The notes: generated by a model from the sequence alone, not told the origin. 64,000 nucleotides of DNA from Pantanalinema rosaneae (GCF_050753385.1 NZ_JBLZFZ010000024.1:33885-97884); one strand, 5' to 3'. Positions 33,442-43,442 are shown, counted from the stretch's first letter. Made by a program: numbers and translations.

Positions 33442-36183
33442 CTAAGACCAAGGCGTTGGACGTTGGTTTAGATTGAGCGTAGATGACGATTGTGTGTGGC
33501 TGGTGAGCACTGAACTGACAAAGTTATTGGCTGACTCTAGCAGACCGTTCAACCAGCGACCACTTGCCCCATTAATTTGAGGAATAGATGCCGTTAACCG
33601 ATCGTCATTACGAATGGTTCCTATCCCGCGACTCGTGTGAATGGCGGCATTAGTGGCGTTATCCAAATTGACGTAGAACACCTCATTCAGTTCAAACGTC
33701 CGATCACCGGTGATCGCTACATTCAGAGTTTGTTCGGTTTGACCCGGTTCAAAGGTTAAGCGACCACTACTAGCCGTATAGTCTTGCCCCGCGATCGCGC
33801 TCCCATTGGCAGTAGCATAATCAACCGTGACCGTCTGACTGACCGGATCTGAGAGTGAGACGGTAAAGGTCGCATTCCTGGTTCCACGATTGCCTTCTCG
33901 TAAGGACACATTCCCGATCTTGAGCATTGCCAGATCATCGTTTTGAATCGTTCCGATCGCCTGTTCGTTCAGAAGGGTGGCATTGGTGGGATTAAGCAAA
34001 TTAACTAAGAATGTCTCATCTAGCTCGATTGCCTGATCTCCGACAATGGCAATACTCAGCGTTTGGCTGGTTTCGCCTGGGTTAAAGCTGAGAGTACCAT
34101 TAGCAGATTGATAATCCGCGTCAGCGAGGGCTGTCCCATCTGCCGTGGCATAGTCTACCGTGACGATCTCATTGCTGGCGGTTGACAAGTTAACTGTAAA
34201 CACCGCATTGGTCGTGCCACTGTTGCCTTCAACCACGCTGACATCCGCGATCGAGAGTTCAGGGAGGATAGGGGTAGTGGCAAAGTCGTCGTTGGTAATG
34301 GTGCCAATGCCTTGAGCGGTGGTGATGCTGGCGTTGGTGGGATCGGTCAAATTGACAAAGAAGGTTTCGTCCGCTTCGACCAGATCATCTCCCAGAATCG
34401 GCACTCGGATGGTTTGGCTGGTTTCCCCCGGGGCAAAGGTCAAGCTTCCCGTAACGGCGGTGTAGTCGGAACCTGCCAGGGCAGTATCATCTGCCGTAGC
34501 ATAGTTGACTGTAACGGTTTCTGTGCTGGCTGCCGACAGATTGACCGTAAAAATGGCATCCTGACTGCCCGTGTTCCCTTCTGCGATCGCCACATTGCCA
34601 ATCTGCAATTCACCCAAGGTTGGGGGAGGAGGGGGAGGTAATGTCCCACCAAACTCAAATGCGCCCACATCGGGTTGACTGTCACGAGTAATGCCCAATC
34701 CATCGGTCGGTGGTGCGCCGGCTGTCAAGCCCGTATTAATAGCTGGACTGCCTGCCAGCAAGGGATGAATGTAGGTGTTATTCACCTGTTGCAATGCTCC
34801 CAGTTGCGGATCAACCAGGGTGATGCTATCGGTGGCATTGAAATCATTGCCCAAATTAGTGCCCTTCGGCGGCCACTGGATATTGCCACCCCGATCGGTC
34901 AATTGCCGACTGGTCTGGAACTGAATGCCGTAGGGATTATTGGCAGTATTGCCAGAGAAAATCGTGTTTTGCACAGTGATCGGCGCATTGGAAGCCAGCA
35001 CTCCGCCCCCGGTCCAGCCTGCCGTATTGTTGGCGATCGTCGAATTGACGATCGTGGTTGGGGCGTACAATGCCAAACCGCCGCCATAGCCGACACTGGT
35101 ATCCGTTGCCTGGTTGCCCGAAAAGGTGCTGTTGGTGATCGTGGTGGGAGCATCCATCACCCAGATGCCGCCGCCCTGATTAGTGGCGGTATTGCCGACG
35201 AAGGACGTATTTCGGAGAACGAAACCTTGATTGGCTCCGTTACTCATTTGATTCAATCCGCCGCCATTTCCCGGTTCTGTATTGGCAACTCGATTGCCAT
35301 TGCGATCGACAATGCCTTGTACTGAGTTATTGCGGAATAGACTATCTTCCACAATCACATTGTCTTGATTACCCGTATAGAGATGGGCTGCACCACCGCC
35401 GCCTCTCCCTTTGTTATCTTCAAACACACTGTTGGTAATCCGAATGGTGCCGGATGGCTCGTTAACGGAACTGGCACGATCGGTGTATACTGCCCCCCCA
35501 TAGCCTCGCAGGAAGGGATTTTCAGCACCGTCCGCATAATAGCCAGCCGTGGTGTCGTTGTTGATAAAGCGAGAGTTTTCGATCGTTAGTTTGCCTGCCA
35601 AACTATTGATCGCCCCACCGACAATGCCGCGATTATTCGTGAAGTCACTATCCCGCACGACTAATGGGCCGGGTCCCCAAAAGGCGATCGCGCCAGCACC
35701 GCGTTCATCATTGCCAGCAACGGCAACATTGGCATCAAAGCGGCTACCTGTTACGGTCAGCGATCCTTCATAGGCACTGAAAATTGCCCCGCCTCCCTTG
35801 TCCGCCACGTTATTGCGGAAGGTGACATTCTCGACGGTTAGAATCCCGCGATGGGTGGTACTGATGGCTCCACCGCGATCGCTGGTATAGCCATCCGCTA
35901 AGGTGAGGTTTTGCACCGTCAGATTAGTAGCGGCGGCAATCCCGGCATTAAGGTTAAAAATGCGAGAGGTGTTATTGCCACTAATGGTTAAGTTGTCGGC
36001 TCCTGCCCCATCAATGATCAGATTCTTGCCCAACCCAATCTCAATTTGTCCACTGGTTAACCGAATGGTTTGATTAGCTAGCGATGGATCAAATTGAATC
36101 GTGTCGCCCGATTGGGCATTGGCGATCGCATCCCGCAGTGAACCGGCACCAGAATCATTGGTGTTGGTAACGGTAATAATCAT
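33442..36183 (-). CDS. Right-handed beta-helix protein with three Calx-beta domains
   Basis: A 913-residue surface-type protein. Residues about 1-505 are a parallel beta-helix (Asn-Asp-Ser-Gly-Ala-Gly-Ser-Leu-Arg-Asp-Ala-Ile near 8, then many Asn/Gly/Thr-rich rungs). A Pro linker lies near 510-516. Three Calx-beta domains follow (about 518-634, 635-747, 748-862), each with Glu-Gly-Asn and an Asp-Glu-Thr-Phe or Asn-Glu-Val-Phe pair. A short tail ends the protein. Calx-beta domains usually bind calcium and occur in secreted adhesins. No N-terminal signal peptide is visible, so type I secretion or another route is likely. Start at 36183 is fixed by GGAGGA 8 bases upstream. A truncated paralogue lies upstream. 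Confidence 0.88.
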   Translation of the reverse strand: MIITVTNTNDSGAGSLRDAIANAQSGDTIQFDPSLANQTIRLTSGQIEIGLGKNLIIDGAGADNLTISGNNTSRIFNLNAGIAAATNLTVQNLTLADGYTSDRGGAISTTHRGILTVENVTFRNNVADKGGGAIFSAYEGSLTVTGSRFDANVAVAGNDERGAGAIAFWGPGPLVVRDSDFTNNRGIVGGAINSLAGKLTIENSRFINNDTTAGYYADGAENPFLRGYGGAVYTDRASSVNEPSGTIRITNSVFEDNKGRGGGGAAHLYTGNQDNVIVEDSLFRNNSVQGIVDRNGNRVANTEPGNGGGLNQMSNGANQGFVLRNTSFVGNTATNQGGGIWVMDAPTTITNSTFSGNQATDTSVGYGGGLALYAPTTIVNSTIANNTAGWTGGGVLASNAPITVQNTIFSGNTANNPYGIQFQTSRQLTDRGGNIQWPPKGTNLGNDFNATDSITLVDPQLGALQQVNNTYIHPLLAGSPAINTGLTAGAPPTDGLGITRDSQPDVGAFEFGGTLPPPPPPTLGELQIGNVAIAEGNTGSQDAIFTVNLSAASTETVTVNYATADDTALAGSDYTAVTGSLTFAPGETSQTIRVPILGDDLVEADETFFVNLTDPTNASITTAQGIGTITNDDFATTPILPELSIADVSVVEGNSGTTNAVFTVNLSTASNEIVTVDYATADGTALADADYQSANGTLSFNPGETSQTLSIAIVGDQAIELDETFLVNLLNPTNATLLNEQAIGTIQNDDLAMLKIGNVSLREGNRGTRNATFTVSLSDPVSQTVTVDYATANGSAIAGQDYTASSGRLTFEPGQTEQTLNVAITGDRTFELNEVFYVNLDNATNAAIHTSRGIGTIRNDDRLTASIPQINGASGRWLNGLLESANNFVSSVLTSHTQSSSTLNLNQRPTPWS

Positions 36184-36638
36184 TTGAAATTCCTCCAAAG
36201 GTCTTTGGCAGTGTGTCAACCGCTAGCAACGAACGAACTGCCATCGTTGCCACCGGAATCATGAAGCGACTCGCTGCCGAGTCAGACTGGTGGAATGCAA
36301 CCCTGAATCGTGTGGTTCAACGTCTTGATCGACCTGAGAGAGTATCCGGACTGATCCTCACAGCGATCGAGGCTGGCGAGAATGAGGGAATTGATGATGG
36401 GTCATGAGTGATGAGACATGCCAACTAATCTCGATGACTTAAGACACAATGACCAATTGCCTGGGTCAGCCTGAATTCAGTGATTGGAAAGACGCTGATG
36501 GTGAAAAATTGGGTAAACCGATTTTGCTTCTCCCTAATAATCAGCCGGTCTGGGGTCAATCAGCCACCGCAGACAGGACATTACAGCTGACTAACGCTGG
36601 ATTGGATGGGGATCAATAGGGGATAGCCGATCGCGGGA
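36184..36638. other. Spacer between the two beta-helix paralogues
   Basis: 455 bases. One 64-codon open frame on the plus strand (36213-36407, GTG start) lacks a ribosome-binding site and family resemblance and is not called. No repeat or hairpin stands out. Confidence 0.45.
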
Positions 36639-37190
36639 TTAATGATGGCTGACGAGTGAGCGCTGCTTGAAACTGGTTTGCAAGGCTCGCAACTGTTGCC
36701 AGAATCCATGTTTGGTTGGTGCTGGAGGTTTGATCATGGCGCTAAATACGGCTCCACCACCCTGTTTTGCCACGTTATTGGCAAACTTGATGTTTTCGAT
36801 CTGTAATGCCCCTCGGTAACTGGTGTAAATTGCCGCTCCGCGATCGGGAGTATAGCCATTTGCCAACCGCAAATTCTTGATAGTCAAGCTCATGGCAACG
36901 GCAACGCCGACCTGCAAGTAAAAAATCCGGTGGGCTTGATTGCCGCTGATGGTTAAATTAGGGGCATCAATGCCATCAATTACCAGACTTTTACCTAAGG
37001 GAATCTCCAATTGTCCACTCGTCAGGGTAATCGTTTGATGGGCTAAATAGGGGGCAAATCGGATGGTGTCCCCCGGTTGAGCCGTTGCGATCGCATCCCG
37101 CAAAGAACCTGCACCACTGTCATTCACATTGACGACAGTGAGAGTTTGACTCAAGCGAGGTTGGGCAAATGTCGGGTAGGAGTGGGACAT
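36639..37190 (-). CDS. Short beta-helix paralogue, probably truncated
   Basis: A 183-residue protein whose residues about 17-150 parallel the N-terminus of the 913-residue neighbour: Asn-Asp-Ser-Gly-Ala-Gly-Ser-Leu-Arg-Asp-Ala-Ile, Gly-Asp-Thr-Ile, Leu-Thr-Ser-Gly-Gln, Leu-Val-Ile-Asp-Gly, and Lys-Gly-Gly-Gly-Ala-Val-Phe-Ser-Ala. After the shared region the sequence turns into an unrelated basic tail of about 35 residues and stops, with no Calx-beta domain. GGAGGAAACGT before the ATG at 37190 shows that translation is still possible. It may be a remnant of a tandem duplication or a short functional form. Confidence 0.75.
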   Translation of the reverse strand: MSHSYPTFAQPRLSQTLTVVNVNDSGAGSLRDAIATAQPGDTIRFAPYLAHQTITLTSGQLEIPLGKSLVIDGIDAPNLTISGNQAHRIFYLQVGVAVAMSLTIKNLRLANGYTPDRGAAIYTSYRGALQIENIKFANNVAKQGGGAVFSAMIKPPAPTKHGFWQQLRALQTSFKQRSLVSHH

Positions 37191-38015
37191 ACGTTTCCTC
37201 CGAAACATGCTGATACGAATAGCAGCGACGTTCTGCAAGTAAAGTTAAAATGCAGCTCGGATCGGTGCGTTTTGTTGTGATCATCGTCACAATTGATGAA
37301 TGGCTAACCCAGTCTATGGGAATCCGGGAGTGGATTAGCTCACCTGATGTGAAAACCGTTGTCTATAGATTTGGTTGGCTCACAAGGGGGTATTAGCAGT
37401 AGATTACGCTATCACACCTCAGGCTTTAAACGTTCTCAATATGGAGATTCTCCTCTGACCAATTGCTGATGATCGGTTTCAAATCAATCGCTGAGTCATA
37501 ACAACTGGGAAACAAGTTTAAGCCTGTGGTTATCAGTCAATCAATTGTTGAACATCCACAAATACACCACTTGGAACACACGGTAGAAGCCTTCAGTCAT
37601 TGGTAGAAGCCCTGAACTGCTTCATGATTTCTTTACTGTGGTCACAGTGTACTAGGTAAAGAATTCAAATTTCCTGCGTGAAATTGCCAGTTTTTCGTCT
37701 GTCCACCACGCATTAAGCACAAAATAAACCGCTGAGATAGTGAGGTGCTGGGTTCGGAAATCATTGGGCTATTGATTACCACTTCTGTAATCGGGTGGGA
37801 GCAACTGGTTTTGTTTCAAATAACTATAACTTCAGATTAATTTCTAGGATGAAAGTAGAAAGCTTTATCCTCTGTCTAGGATTAGAGTGCCAGTTTGCTG
37901 GCTGTCTATACAAATCAAAAATTTTTCTATTGATATTATGAAAACTCATTAATTATCAACGGTCTGTTTTTCTCATATCCTCAAGAAAGAGCCAAACCTG
38001 TACAGAAGAGGCAGT
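37191..38015. other. Long intergenic region upstream of a response regulator
   Basis: 825 AT-rich bases between divergent genes. It contains TGGTAGAAGCC-type sequence twice (near 37584-37593 and 37601-37611) and no convincing open frame. Promoters for the response-regulator operon and the short beta-helix gene should be here. The length suggests complex control or an unrecognised RNA. Confidence 0.45.
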
Positions 38016-39899
38016 ATGAAAATTCTACTTGTGGAAGATGATGAGCCAACTGGACAGGTACTCGTGGGAGCATTAACCACCGATCGCTATGCGGTGAACT
38101 TGGCAACCGATGGGCAAACAGGTCTGGACATGGCACAAGCCTATGAATATGACTTAATTCTGCTGGATGTGGGTCTACCCCGGCTTGATGGCATTAGTGT
38201 CTGTCGGCAATTGCGATCGAGCGGCTATCAAAATCCCATCCTGCTGATGACGGCAAAGGATTCTAAAACAGCGACGATCGCAGGGTTGGATGCGGGCGCT
38301 GATGACTATGTGATGAAGCCCTGCGATATTCCAGAACTGCTAGCTCGGATTCGGGCATTATTACGACGGCGGAGCAAAACCTTTACCACCGCCCTGACCT
38401 GGGGTGACTTGCAGCTAAATTCCGAGACGGGCGAAGTACGGTATCAGGACACCCTAATTACTCTGACACCGAAAGAATTTGGACTGCTGGAACTATTTAT
38501 GCAGTATCCCCAACGGATTTTTAGCCGCAGTACCATTCTGGATCGTCTGTGGGATATGGATGATTCCCCTGCCGAAAGTGCTGTGACGACTCACATTAAG
38601 GATCTGCGGCAACGTTTGAAAGCGGCTGGTATGCCGATCGATCCGATCGACACGGTTTATGGCTTAGGCTATCGGCTCAAGGCTCCGCCGAAACCAGAAA
38701 TTGTAGAACCGGCTTCAGACCAGTCATCTGCCCCGATCGATGCTAAAGAACGGAAAAAGCAACAGGGATTAGCCCACCTGCAACAGTTATTGGAACGGCA
38801 TCGGGGCTCGTTCAGCACCCAGGTAGCTATTCTGGAACAAGCCCAGGCTGCCTTAGCGGCGGGTGGGATGGATAGCGAATTGCGTCAGCAGGCAACCCGC
38901 GAAGCGCATAAATTAGCTGGATCACTGGGAATTTTTGGCATGCCAGGGGGGTCTACGGTGGCACACGCTATTGAGGAACTGCTGACGGGCGATCGCCCCT
39001 TGGAACAATCGGCAGCCCGCCAACTTACCCAACTGGTACAGGCTCTACAGCAAGAAATTGCCAAACCTCCTCAACCACTCGTTGTGGAGCCAGTGGTCTC
39101 TACCTCGACCCCCTTAGTGTTGCTGGTAGATGATGATCGTACCCTGACGACCGGAATTCAAGCGGCGGCGGCTCATTGGAACCTGGCGATTCAGATTGCG
39201 CCCACTTTACAGATGGCTCGACAGGTGATCGCCAGCCAGTTACCGGATGTTGTGGTCTTAGATTTAACCTTTCCCGATAGCACTGAAGATGGACTGACCC
39301 TGTTAGCCGAACTCAGCCACGAGCATCCGCAGTTGCCTGTCCTGGTGTTTACGGCGCGGGATAATTTTAGCGATCGGCTGCGGGTATCTCGCCTGGGCGG
39401 ACGGGGATTTTTGCATAAACCCATTCCCATTGACCAACTATTGCAAACCATTACTCAATCATTAATCCAACGGCAACCGGCGGATGCCAAAGTTATGGTA
39501 GTTGATGATGATCCCGCCATTCTGGATATGCTGGCAACTCTACTTCAGCCCTGGGGACTCCAGGTGATTCCAGTCCAGGATTCCCAGGAGTTTTGGCAGG
39601 TTTTAACGGGAACCATGCCGGATCTATTAGTGCTGGATGTTGAAATGCCAGTCTTGAACGGGTTAGAACTCTGTCAGGTGGTGCGCCAAGATCCGCGCTG
39701 GGGAGACTTGCCAATTCTGGTCTTTACAAGTCATACAGATATAGCCACAATTCAGCAGGTATTTGCCGTAGGTGCGGATGATTTTGTGGGCAAGCCGGTA
39801 ATCGGTCCAGAATTGGTGACACGGATTCTGAGCCGGATTGAACGAGTTCACTGGCAGCGCAAGTTAACTACTGCTCAACGTCAGTCGAGGAATCTGTAA
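38016..39899 (+). CDS. Multidomain response regulator (REC-wHTH-HPt-REC-REC)
   Basis: A 627-residue protein with five parts. A first receiver (about 1-118) has acidic Glu-Asp-Asp near 7-9 and phospho-Asp in Leu-Leu-Asp-Val-Gly. An OmpR/PhoB-type winged helix follows (about 128-225; Leu-Thr-Pro-Lys-Glu-Phe-Gly-Leu-Leu-Glu). An HPt domain (about 255-345) carries His in Glu-Ala-His-Lys-Leu-Ala-Gly-Ser near 298. Second and third receivers lie at about 368-485 (Val-Asp-Asp-Asp) and 493-615 (Val-Val-Asp-Asp-Asp, phospho-Asp in Leu-Asp-Val-Glu-Met-Pro). It can bind DNA and also relay phosphate internally. The CHASE3 kinase gene starts two bases after its stop and is the obvious partner. Confidence 0.92.
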   Translation: MKILLVEDDEPTGQVLVGALTTDRYAVNLATDGQTGLDMAQAYEYDLILLDVGLPRLDGISVCRQLRSSGYQNPILLMTAKDSKTATIAGLDAGADDYVMKPCDIPELLARIRALLRRRSKTFTTALTWGDLQLNSETGEVRYQDTLITLTPKEFGLLELFMQYPQRIFSRSTILDRLWDMDDSPAESAVTTHIKDLRQRLKAAGMPIDPIDTVYGLGYRLKAPPKPEIVEPASDQSSAPIDAKERKKQQGLAHLQQLLERHRGSFSTQVAILEQAQAALAAGGMDSELRQQATREAHKLAGSLGIFGMPGGSTVAHAIEELLTGDRPLEQSAARQLTQLVQALQQEIAKPPQPLVVEPVVSTSTPLVLLVDDDRTLTTGIQAAAAHWNLAIQIAPTLQMARQVIASQLPDVVVLDLTFPDSTEDGLTLLAELSHEHPQLPVLVFTARDNFSDRLRVSRLGGRGFLHKPIPIDQLLQTITQSLIQRQPADAKVMVVDDDPAILDMLATLLQPWGLQVIPVQDSQEFWQVLTGTMPDLLVLDVEMPVLNGLELCQVVRQDPRWGDLPILVFTSHTDIATIQQVFAVGADDFVGKPVIGPELVTRILSRIERVHWQRKLTTAQRQSRNL

Positions 39900-39901
39900 G
39901 C

Positions 39902-42226
39902 ATGGTCTGGAAGGATTGGACACTGCAACGCAAATTGGTATCCGGTGGGTTCGGATTAGCACTATTACTGCTGGCAAGTGTGGGAGCAGCCGCCTACTTT
40001 AGTATTGCTAAGTTAACCGATGACCAACAGTTGGTTGAGCATACCTATCGGGTTCTGGATACTATCTATGCGACTGCCGATGGGATGAAAGATGTGGAAC
40101 GGGGGCGGCGAGGTTATTTGCTGACCCGAGATGCCAGTTATCTCACCCTGTGTGAACAAGGGCAGCAGCAGGCAGTCACCACGCTACGATCGTTGCGGCA
40201 ACTCACCCGTGACAATCCCAGTCAGCAACAGCGAATTACGCAACTAGAACCGTTGATTACTCAGAAGCTCAGGATTGTGCAGCGATCGATCGTTGATCTG
40301 AAGCAGGTGGCTATGGATCAAGCGCTCCAATTGCAATTGACCGAGCAAGGGAGCCAACTTCAGCAAACGATCCAACGTTTGTTGTTAGAAATCAGCCAAG
40401 TTGAGCGCGTCTTGCTAGAACAACGGTTACAAGATACTCGGAGTAGCGTTCAGGCGGCTAAGGCGATCGTCCTGCTGGGCTCATTGTTAGGATTGGCGTT
40501 GTTATTGGGCGTTTATAGTTTACTCCGACGGGAAATCTCGCGCCGCATTCAGGCAGAAGCTACGCTCCAGCAAATTAACGATGAACTGGAACATCGGGTT
40601 AGTCAACGCACTGCCGATCTGACCCAGGCAAATGACTGGTTAAACGCTGAGATTGCTGAACGAGAGCAGGCGCAAGCCCAGTTACAGCAGGCAAAGGCAG
40701 AGTTAGAACAGCGAGTGCAGGAACGGACTCAAGAACTGTTACAAACGAATCAACAACTGCAAACCAGTGAAACCAAATTTCGTTCCCTTGCCGAAACGAT
40801 CGAAGAAGTATTTTGGATTTCCGATCCCCAGGCGCGGCAGTTGGTCTATGTTAGTCCAGCTTATTCCAGTATTTGGGGACGCAGCATTACAGCGTTGTAC
40901 GAGAATTTTCAGGAGTGGATGCAGGCAATTCATCCCGACGATCGCGAGCGGGTAGAGCAGTCATTTGCTCAGGGAGCCGCCCAGGGGGAATATGACGAAG
41001 AGTACCGGGTGCTGCGACCAGATGGCTCGGTCTACTGGATTCACGATCGGGGGTTTCCGGTGTCCTCCGAGGGCAATCAACTTCATTGGGTGGCGGGAAT
41101 TGCCGAAGATATTACCAGTCGGAAACAGGCAGAAGCCGCATTACGGGACAGTGAAGAACGTTTTCGCAGTGCTTTTGACAATGCGCCGATCGGGATTGCC
41201 TTAGTCGGATTAACGGGAAAATGGCTGAAAGTGAATCCGGCTCTCTGTGACATTCTGGGGTATACCGAAGCGGAACTGCTGACTAAAACCTTTCAAGACA
41301 TCACGCACCCGGATGATCTGGATATTGATCTCAGCTATATGGATCAGTTGTTAGCGGGTGAAATTCGCTCCTATACGCTGAAGAAACGGTATGTCGATCG
41401 CTGGGGGCACATCATCTGGATTTTGCTGGATGCCTCACTAATTCGGGATGCCCAAGGAGAACCGAAATACTTCCTTTCGCAAATTCAGGACATTACGGAA
41501 CGACAGGCGATCGAACAGATGAAAAATGAATTCATCTCGGTGGTCAGTCATGAGTTACGGACTCCCCTGACTTCGATTCGCGGGTCGTTGGGCTTGTTGG
41601 CAGCCGGAGTCTACGACAATAAGCCGGAAAAAGCGCGGCGTATGATTGAAATCGCCCTGACGGACAGCGAACGGCTGTGTCGATTAGTCAACGATATTCT
41701 CGATCTGGAGCGATTAGAGTCGGGCAGAATTACCCTGGTGAAGGAATCCTGTGATCTGGAAACCTTACTTCAGCGATCAGCAGAGGCGATGCAAGCGAGT
41801 GCCGATGTGGCTCAGGTGACACTGAATGTTCTACCGATCGCGGCAGACACGCAGGTTTGGGTTGCTGCCGATGCCATTATTCAAACCCTGACGAATTTGC
41901 TGAGTAACGCCATTAAATTCTCTCCCCCCAATAGCACAATTACGATCGGCACAGAACCCTATCCGGACTGGGTGACGGTATCCGTCCATGATCAGGGGCG
42001 CGGAATTCCCTCGGATAAGCTAGAGTCGATCTTTGGGCGGTTTCAACAGGTAGAAGCGGCAGATGCCGGACAAAAAGGGGGAACTGGCTTGGGGCTGGCA
42101 ATCTGTAAAACCATTATTCAACAGCATGGTGGACGTATTTGGGTCGATAGTGAAGTGGGAAGCGGGAGTACCTTTTATTTCACCCTGCCCCGCCGCGAAC
42201 TGCCGTCGTTGAAACCTGTTACTTGA
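39902..42226 (+). CDS. CHASE3/PAS sensor histidine kinase
   Basis: A 774-residue membrane kinase. Helix about 12-32, an external CHASE3-type domain about 35-185 (Val-Glu-Arg-Gly-Arg-Arg-Gly-Tyr-Leu-Leu-Thr), helix about 188-208, a coiled coil about 215-290 (two Gln-Arg-Thr helical repeats), and two PAS/PAC units (about 290-405 and 415-535). HisKA has His in Val-Ser-His-Glu-Leu-Arg-Thr-Pro-Leu-Thr near 549, and HATPase spans about 650-765 with Gly-Gly-Thr-Gly-Leu-Gly-Leu-Ala. It would sense an external signal plus an internal PAS ligand and phosphorylate the response regulator encoded immediately upstream; the 2-base spacing supports an operon. Confidence 0.92.
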   Translation: MVWKDWTLQRKLVSGGFGLALLLLASVGAAAYFSIAKLTDDQQLVEHTYRVLDTIYATADGMKDVERGRRGYLLTRDASYLTLCEQGQQQAVTTLRSLRQLTRDNPSQQQRITQLEPLITQKLRIVQRSIVDLKQVAMDQALQLQLTEQGSQLQQTIQRLLLEISQVERVLLEQRLQDTRSSVQAAKAIVLLGSLLGLALLLGVYSLLRREISRRIQAEATLQQINDELEHRVSQRTADLTQANDWLNAEIAEREQAQAQLQQAKAELEQRVQERTQELLQTNQQLQTSETKFRSLAETIEEVFWISDPQARQLVYVSPAYSSIWGRSITALYENFQEWMQAIHPDDRERVEQSFAQGAAQGEYDEEYRVLRPDGSVYWIHDRGFPVSSEGNQLHWVAGIAEDITSRKQAEAALRDSEERFRSAFDNAPIGIALVGLTGKWLKVNPALCDILGYTEAELLTKTFQDITHPDDLDIDLSYMDQLLAGEIRSYTLKKRYVDRWGHIIWILLDASLIRDAQGEPKYFLSQIQDITERQAIEQMKNEFISVVSHELRTPLTSIRGSLGLLAAGVYDNKPEKARRMIEIALTDSERLCRLVNDILDLERLESGRITLVKESCDLETLLQRSAEAMQASADVAQVTLNVLPIAADTQVWVAADAIIQTLTNLLSNAIKFSPPNSTITIGTEPYPDWVTVSVHDQGRGIPSDKLESIFGRFQQVEAADAGQKGGTGLGLAICKTIIQQHGGRIWVDSEVGSGSTFYFTLPRRELPSLKPVT

Positions 42227-42256
42227 AGTCCATTTCGATCGATTTATCACACACCC

Positions 42257-43309
42257 ATGACTACTGCATCCGATCGGCTACACGATTTTGACCCCAACGC
42301 GATCGCCTTAGATAATGGCAATCTTTTGGGACTCCCGTTTGACTATGATTCTGCTAACACGATCGTCTTTGGTGTGCCCTGGGAGGTCACGGTATCCTAC
42401 GGGGCTGGGACGGCAGATGCGCCGCAAGTGGTTCTGGATGCCTCACGTCAACTGGATATTTTTGATCTGGATCATCCCGATGGCTGGAAGCAAGGAATTT
42501 TCATGGCAGAAATTCCCAGCCAAATGCGGCAACAAAGTGAAACCTTACGGCAAGCGGCAACCCGGTTGATGGCTTATTTAGAACAGGGCGATCGCATTGA
42601 GGACAATCCTGAACTGCTGCAAGTGCGGGACACGATCAATCGAGCCTGCCAGACTGTGAATCAGTGGTTATTTGACCAGGCGCAAACGGCGATGAATCAA
42701 GGGAAACAGGTGGCAGTTATTGGTGGCGATCACAGTGTCCCGTTGGGCTACCTGCAAGCTCTGGCAACCCGTTATCCCGACTTTGGGATTTTACATATTG
42801 ATGCCCATGCCGATCTGCGCGATGCCTACGAAGGGTTTGAGTTTTCCCATGCCTCGATCATGTTCAATGCCTTGAAACTACCGCAGATTAGCAAGCTAGT
42901 ACAGGTGGGCATCCGTGATCTCTGTCACGACGAGGTGGATCTGATTCAGCGATCGCAGGGTCGCATTTCGGCATACTACGACTCGGTGTTGAAACAAAAA
43001 CAATATGCGGGACTGTCCTGGTTAGATCTCTGTCGGCAAATGGTGGTAGAACTGCCCCAACAGGTCTACATCAGTTTTGACGTAGATGGACTCGATCCGA
43101 AACTTTGTCCCACCACAGGGACTCCTGTTCCTGGCGGTCTGGAGTTAGAACAAACCTTCTGCCTGTTCCGAGAATTAATTCAGAGCGGGCGGCAAATCAT
43201 CGGCTTCGATGTCTGTGAAGTGGGCAATAGTGAGTGGGATGGGAATGTCGGGGCGCGAGTCGTCTATAAGTTATGTAATTTGATGAGCTTAAGTCGATCG
43301 CATCGGTAG
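42257..43309 (+). CDS. Ureohydrolase (arginase/agmatinase/guanidinase superfamily)
   Basis: A 350-residue binuclear metal hydrolase. All metal-ligand motifs are present: Gly-Gly-Asp-His-Ser near 155, Asp-Ala-His-Ala-Asp-Leu-Arg-Asp near 180, and Phe-Asp-Val-Asp-Gly-Leu-Asp-Pro near 273. The region Glu-Val-Gly-Asn-Ser-Glu-Trp-Asp-Gly-Asn-Val-Gly-Ala-Arg is characteristic of a longer bacterial branch rather than of classic agmatinases. Substrates in this superfamily include arginine, agmatine, guanidinobutyrate and, in one cyanobacterial enzyme, guanidine; the sequence alone does not decide. It starts 30 bases after the CHASE3 kinase gene and could be the last gene of that operon. No guanidine riboswitch fits in the 30-base gap. 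Confidence 0.88.
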   Translation: MTTASDRLHDFDPNAIALDNGNLLGLPFDYDSANTIVFGVPWEVTVSYGAGTADAPQVVLDASRQLDIFDLDHPDGWKQGIFMAEIPSQMRQQSETLRQAATRLMAYLEQGDRIEDNPELLQVRDTINRACQTVNQWLFDQAQTAMNQGKQVAVIGGDHSVPLGYLQALATRYPDFGILHIDAHADLRDAYEGFEFSHASIMFNALKLPQISKLVQVGIRDLCHDEVDLIQRSQGRISAYYDSVLKQKQYAGLSWLDLCRQMVVELPQQVYISFDVDGLDPKLCPTTGTPVPGGLELEQTFCLFRELIQSGRQIIGFDVCEVGNSEWDGNVGARVVYKLCNLMSLSRSHR

Positions 43310-43321
43310 TCTGGCTTGTCT

Positions 43322-43362
43322 GATGGGATGGGGAGATGGGGAAGGTGGGGAGGATGAGGAAG
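43322..43362. repeat. G-rich purine tract
   Basis: A run of GGGGAGATGGGGAAGGTGGG-type sequence. A similar tract lies at 47036-47098, and the two share GTGGGGAGG/GTGGGGAGA-like blocks. Several GGGG runs give G-quadruplex potential on the plus strand. Confidence 0.5.
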
Positions 43363-43442
43363 AGTTGCGATCGGGCTTAACCGCCTGTTCTTACTTAGGA
43401 ATAGGAATTCAATCACCTGTAAAAAGTTGGCAACTTCTTTTG

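Noticed and set aside
36213..36407. 64-codon open frame between the beta-helix paralogues
   Set aside because: GTG start without ribosome-binding site and no recognisable family; left as spacer.
42227..42256. Guanidine riboswitch ahead of the ureohydrolase gene
   Set aside because: The gap to the kinase gene is 30 bases, too short for a known guanidine riboswitch, and no matching motif is visible.
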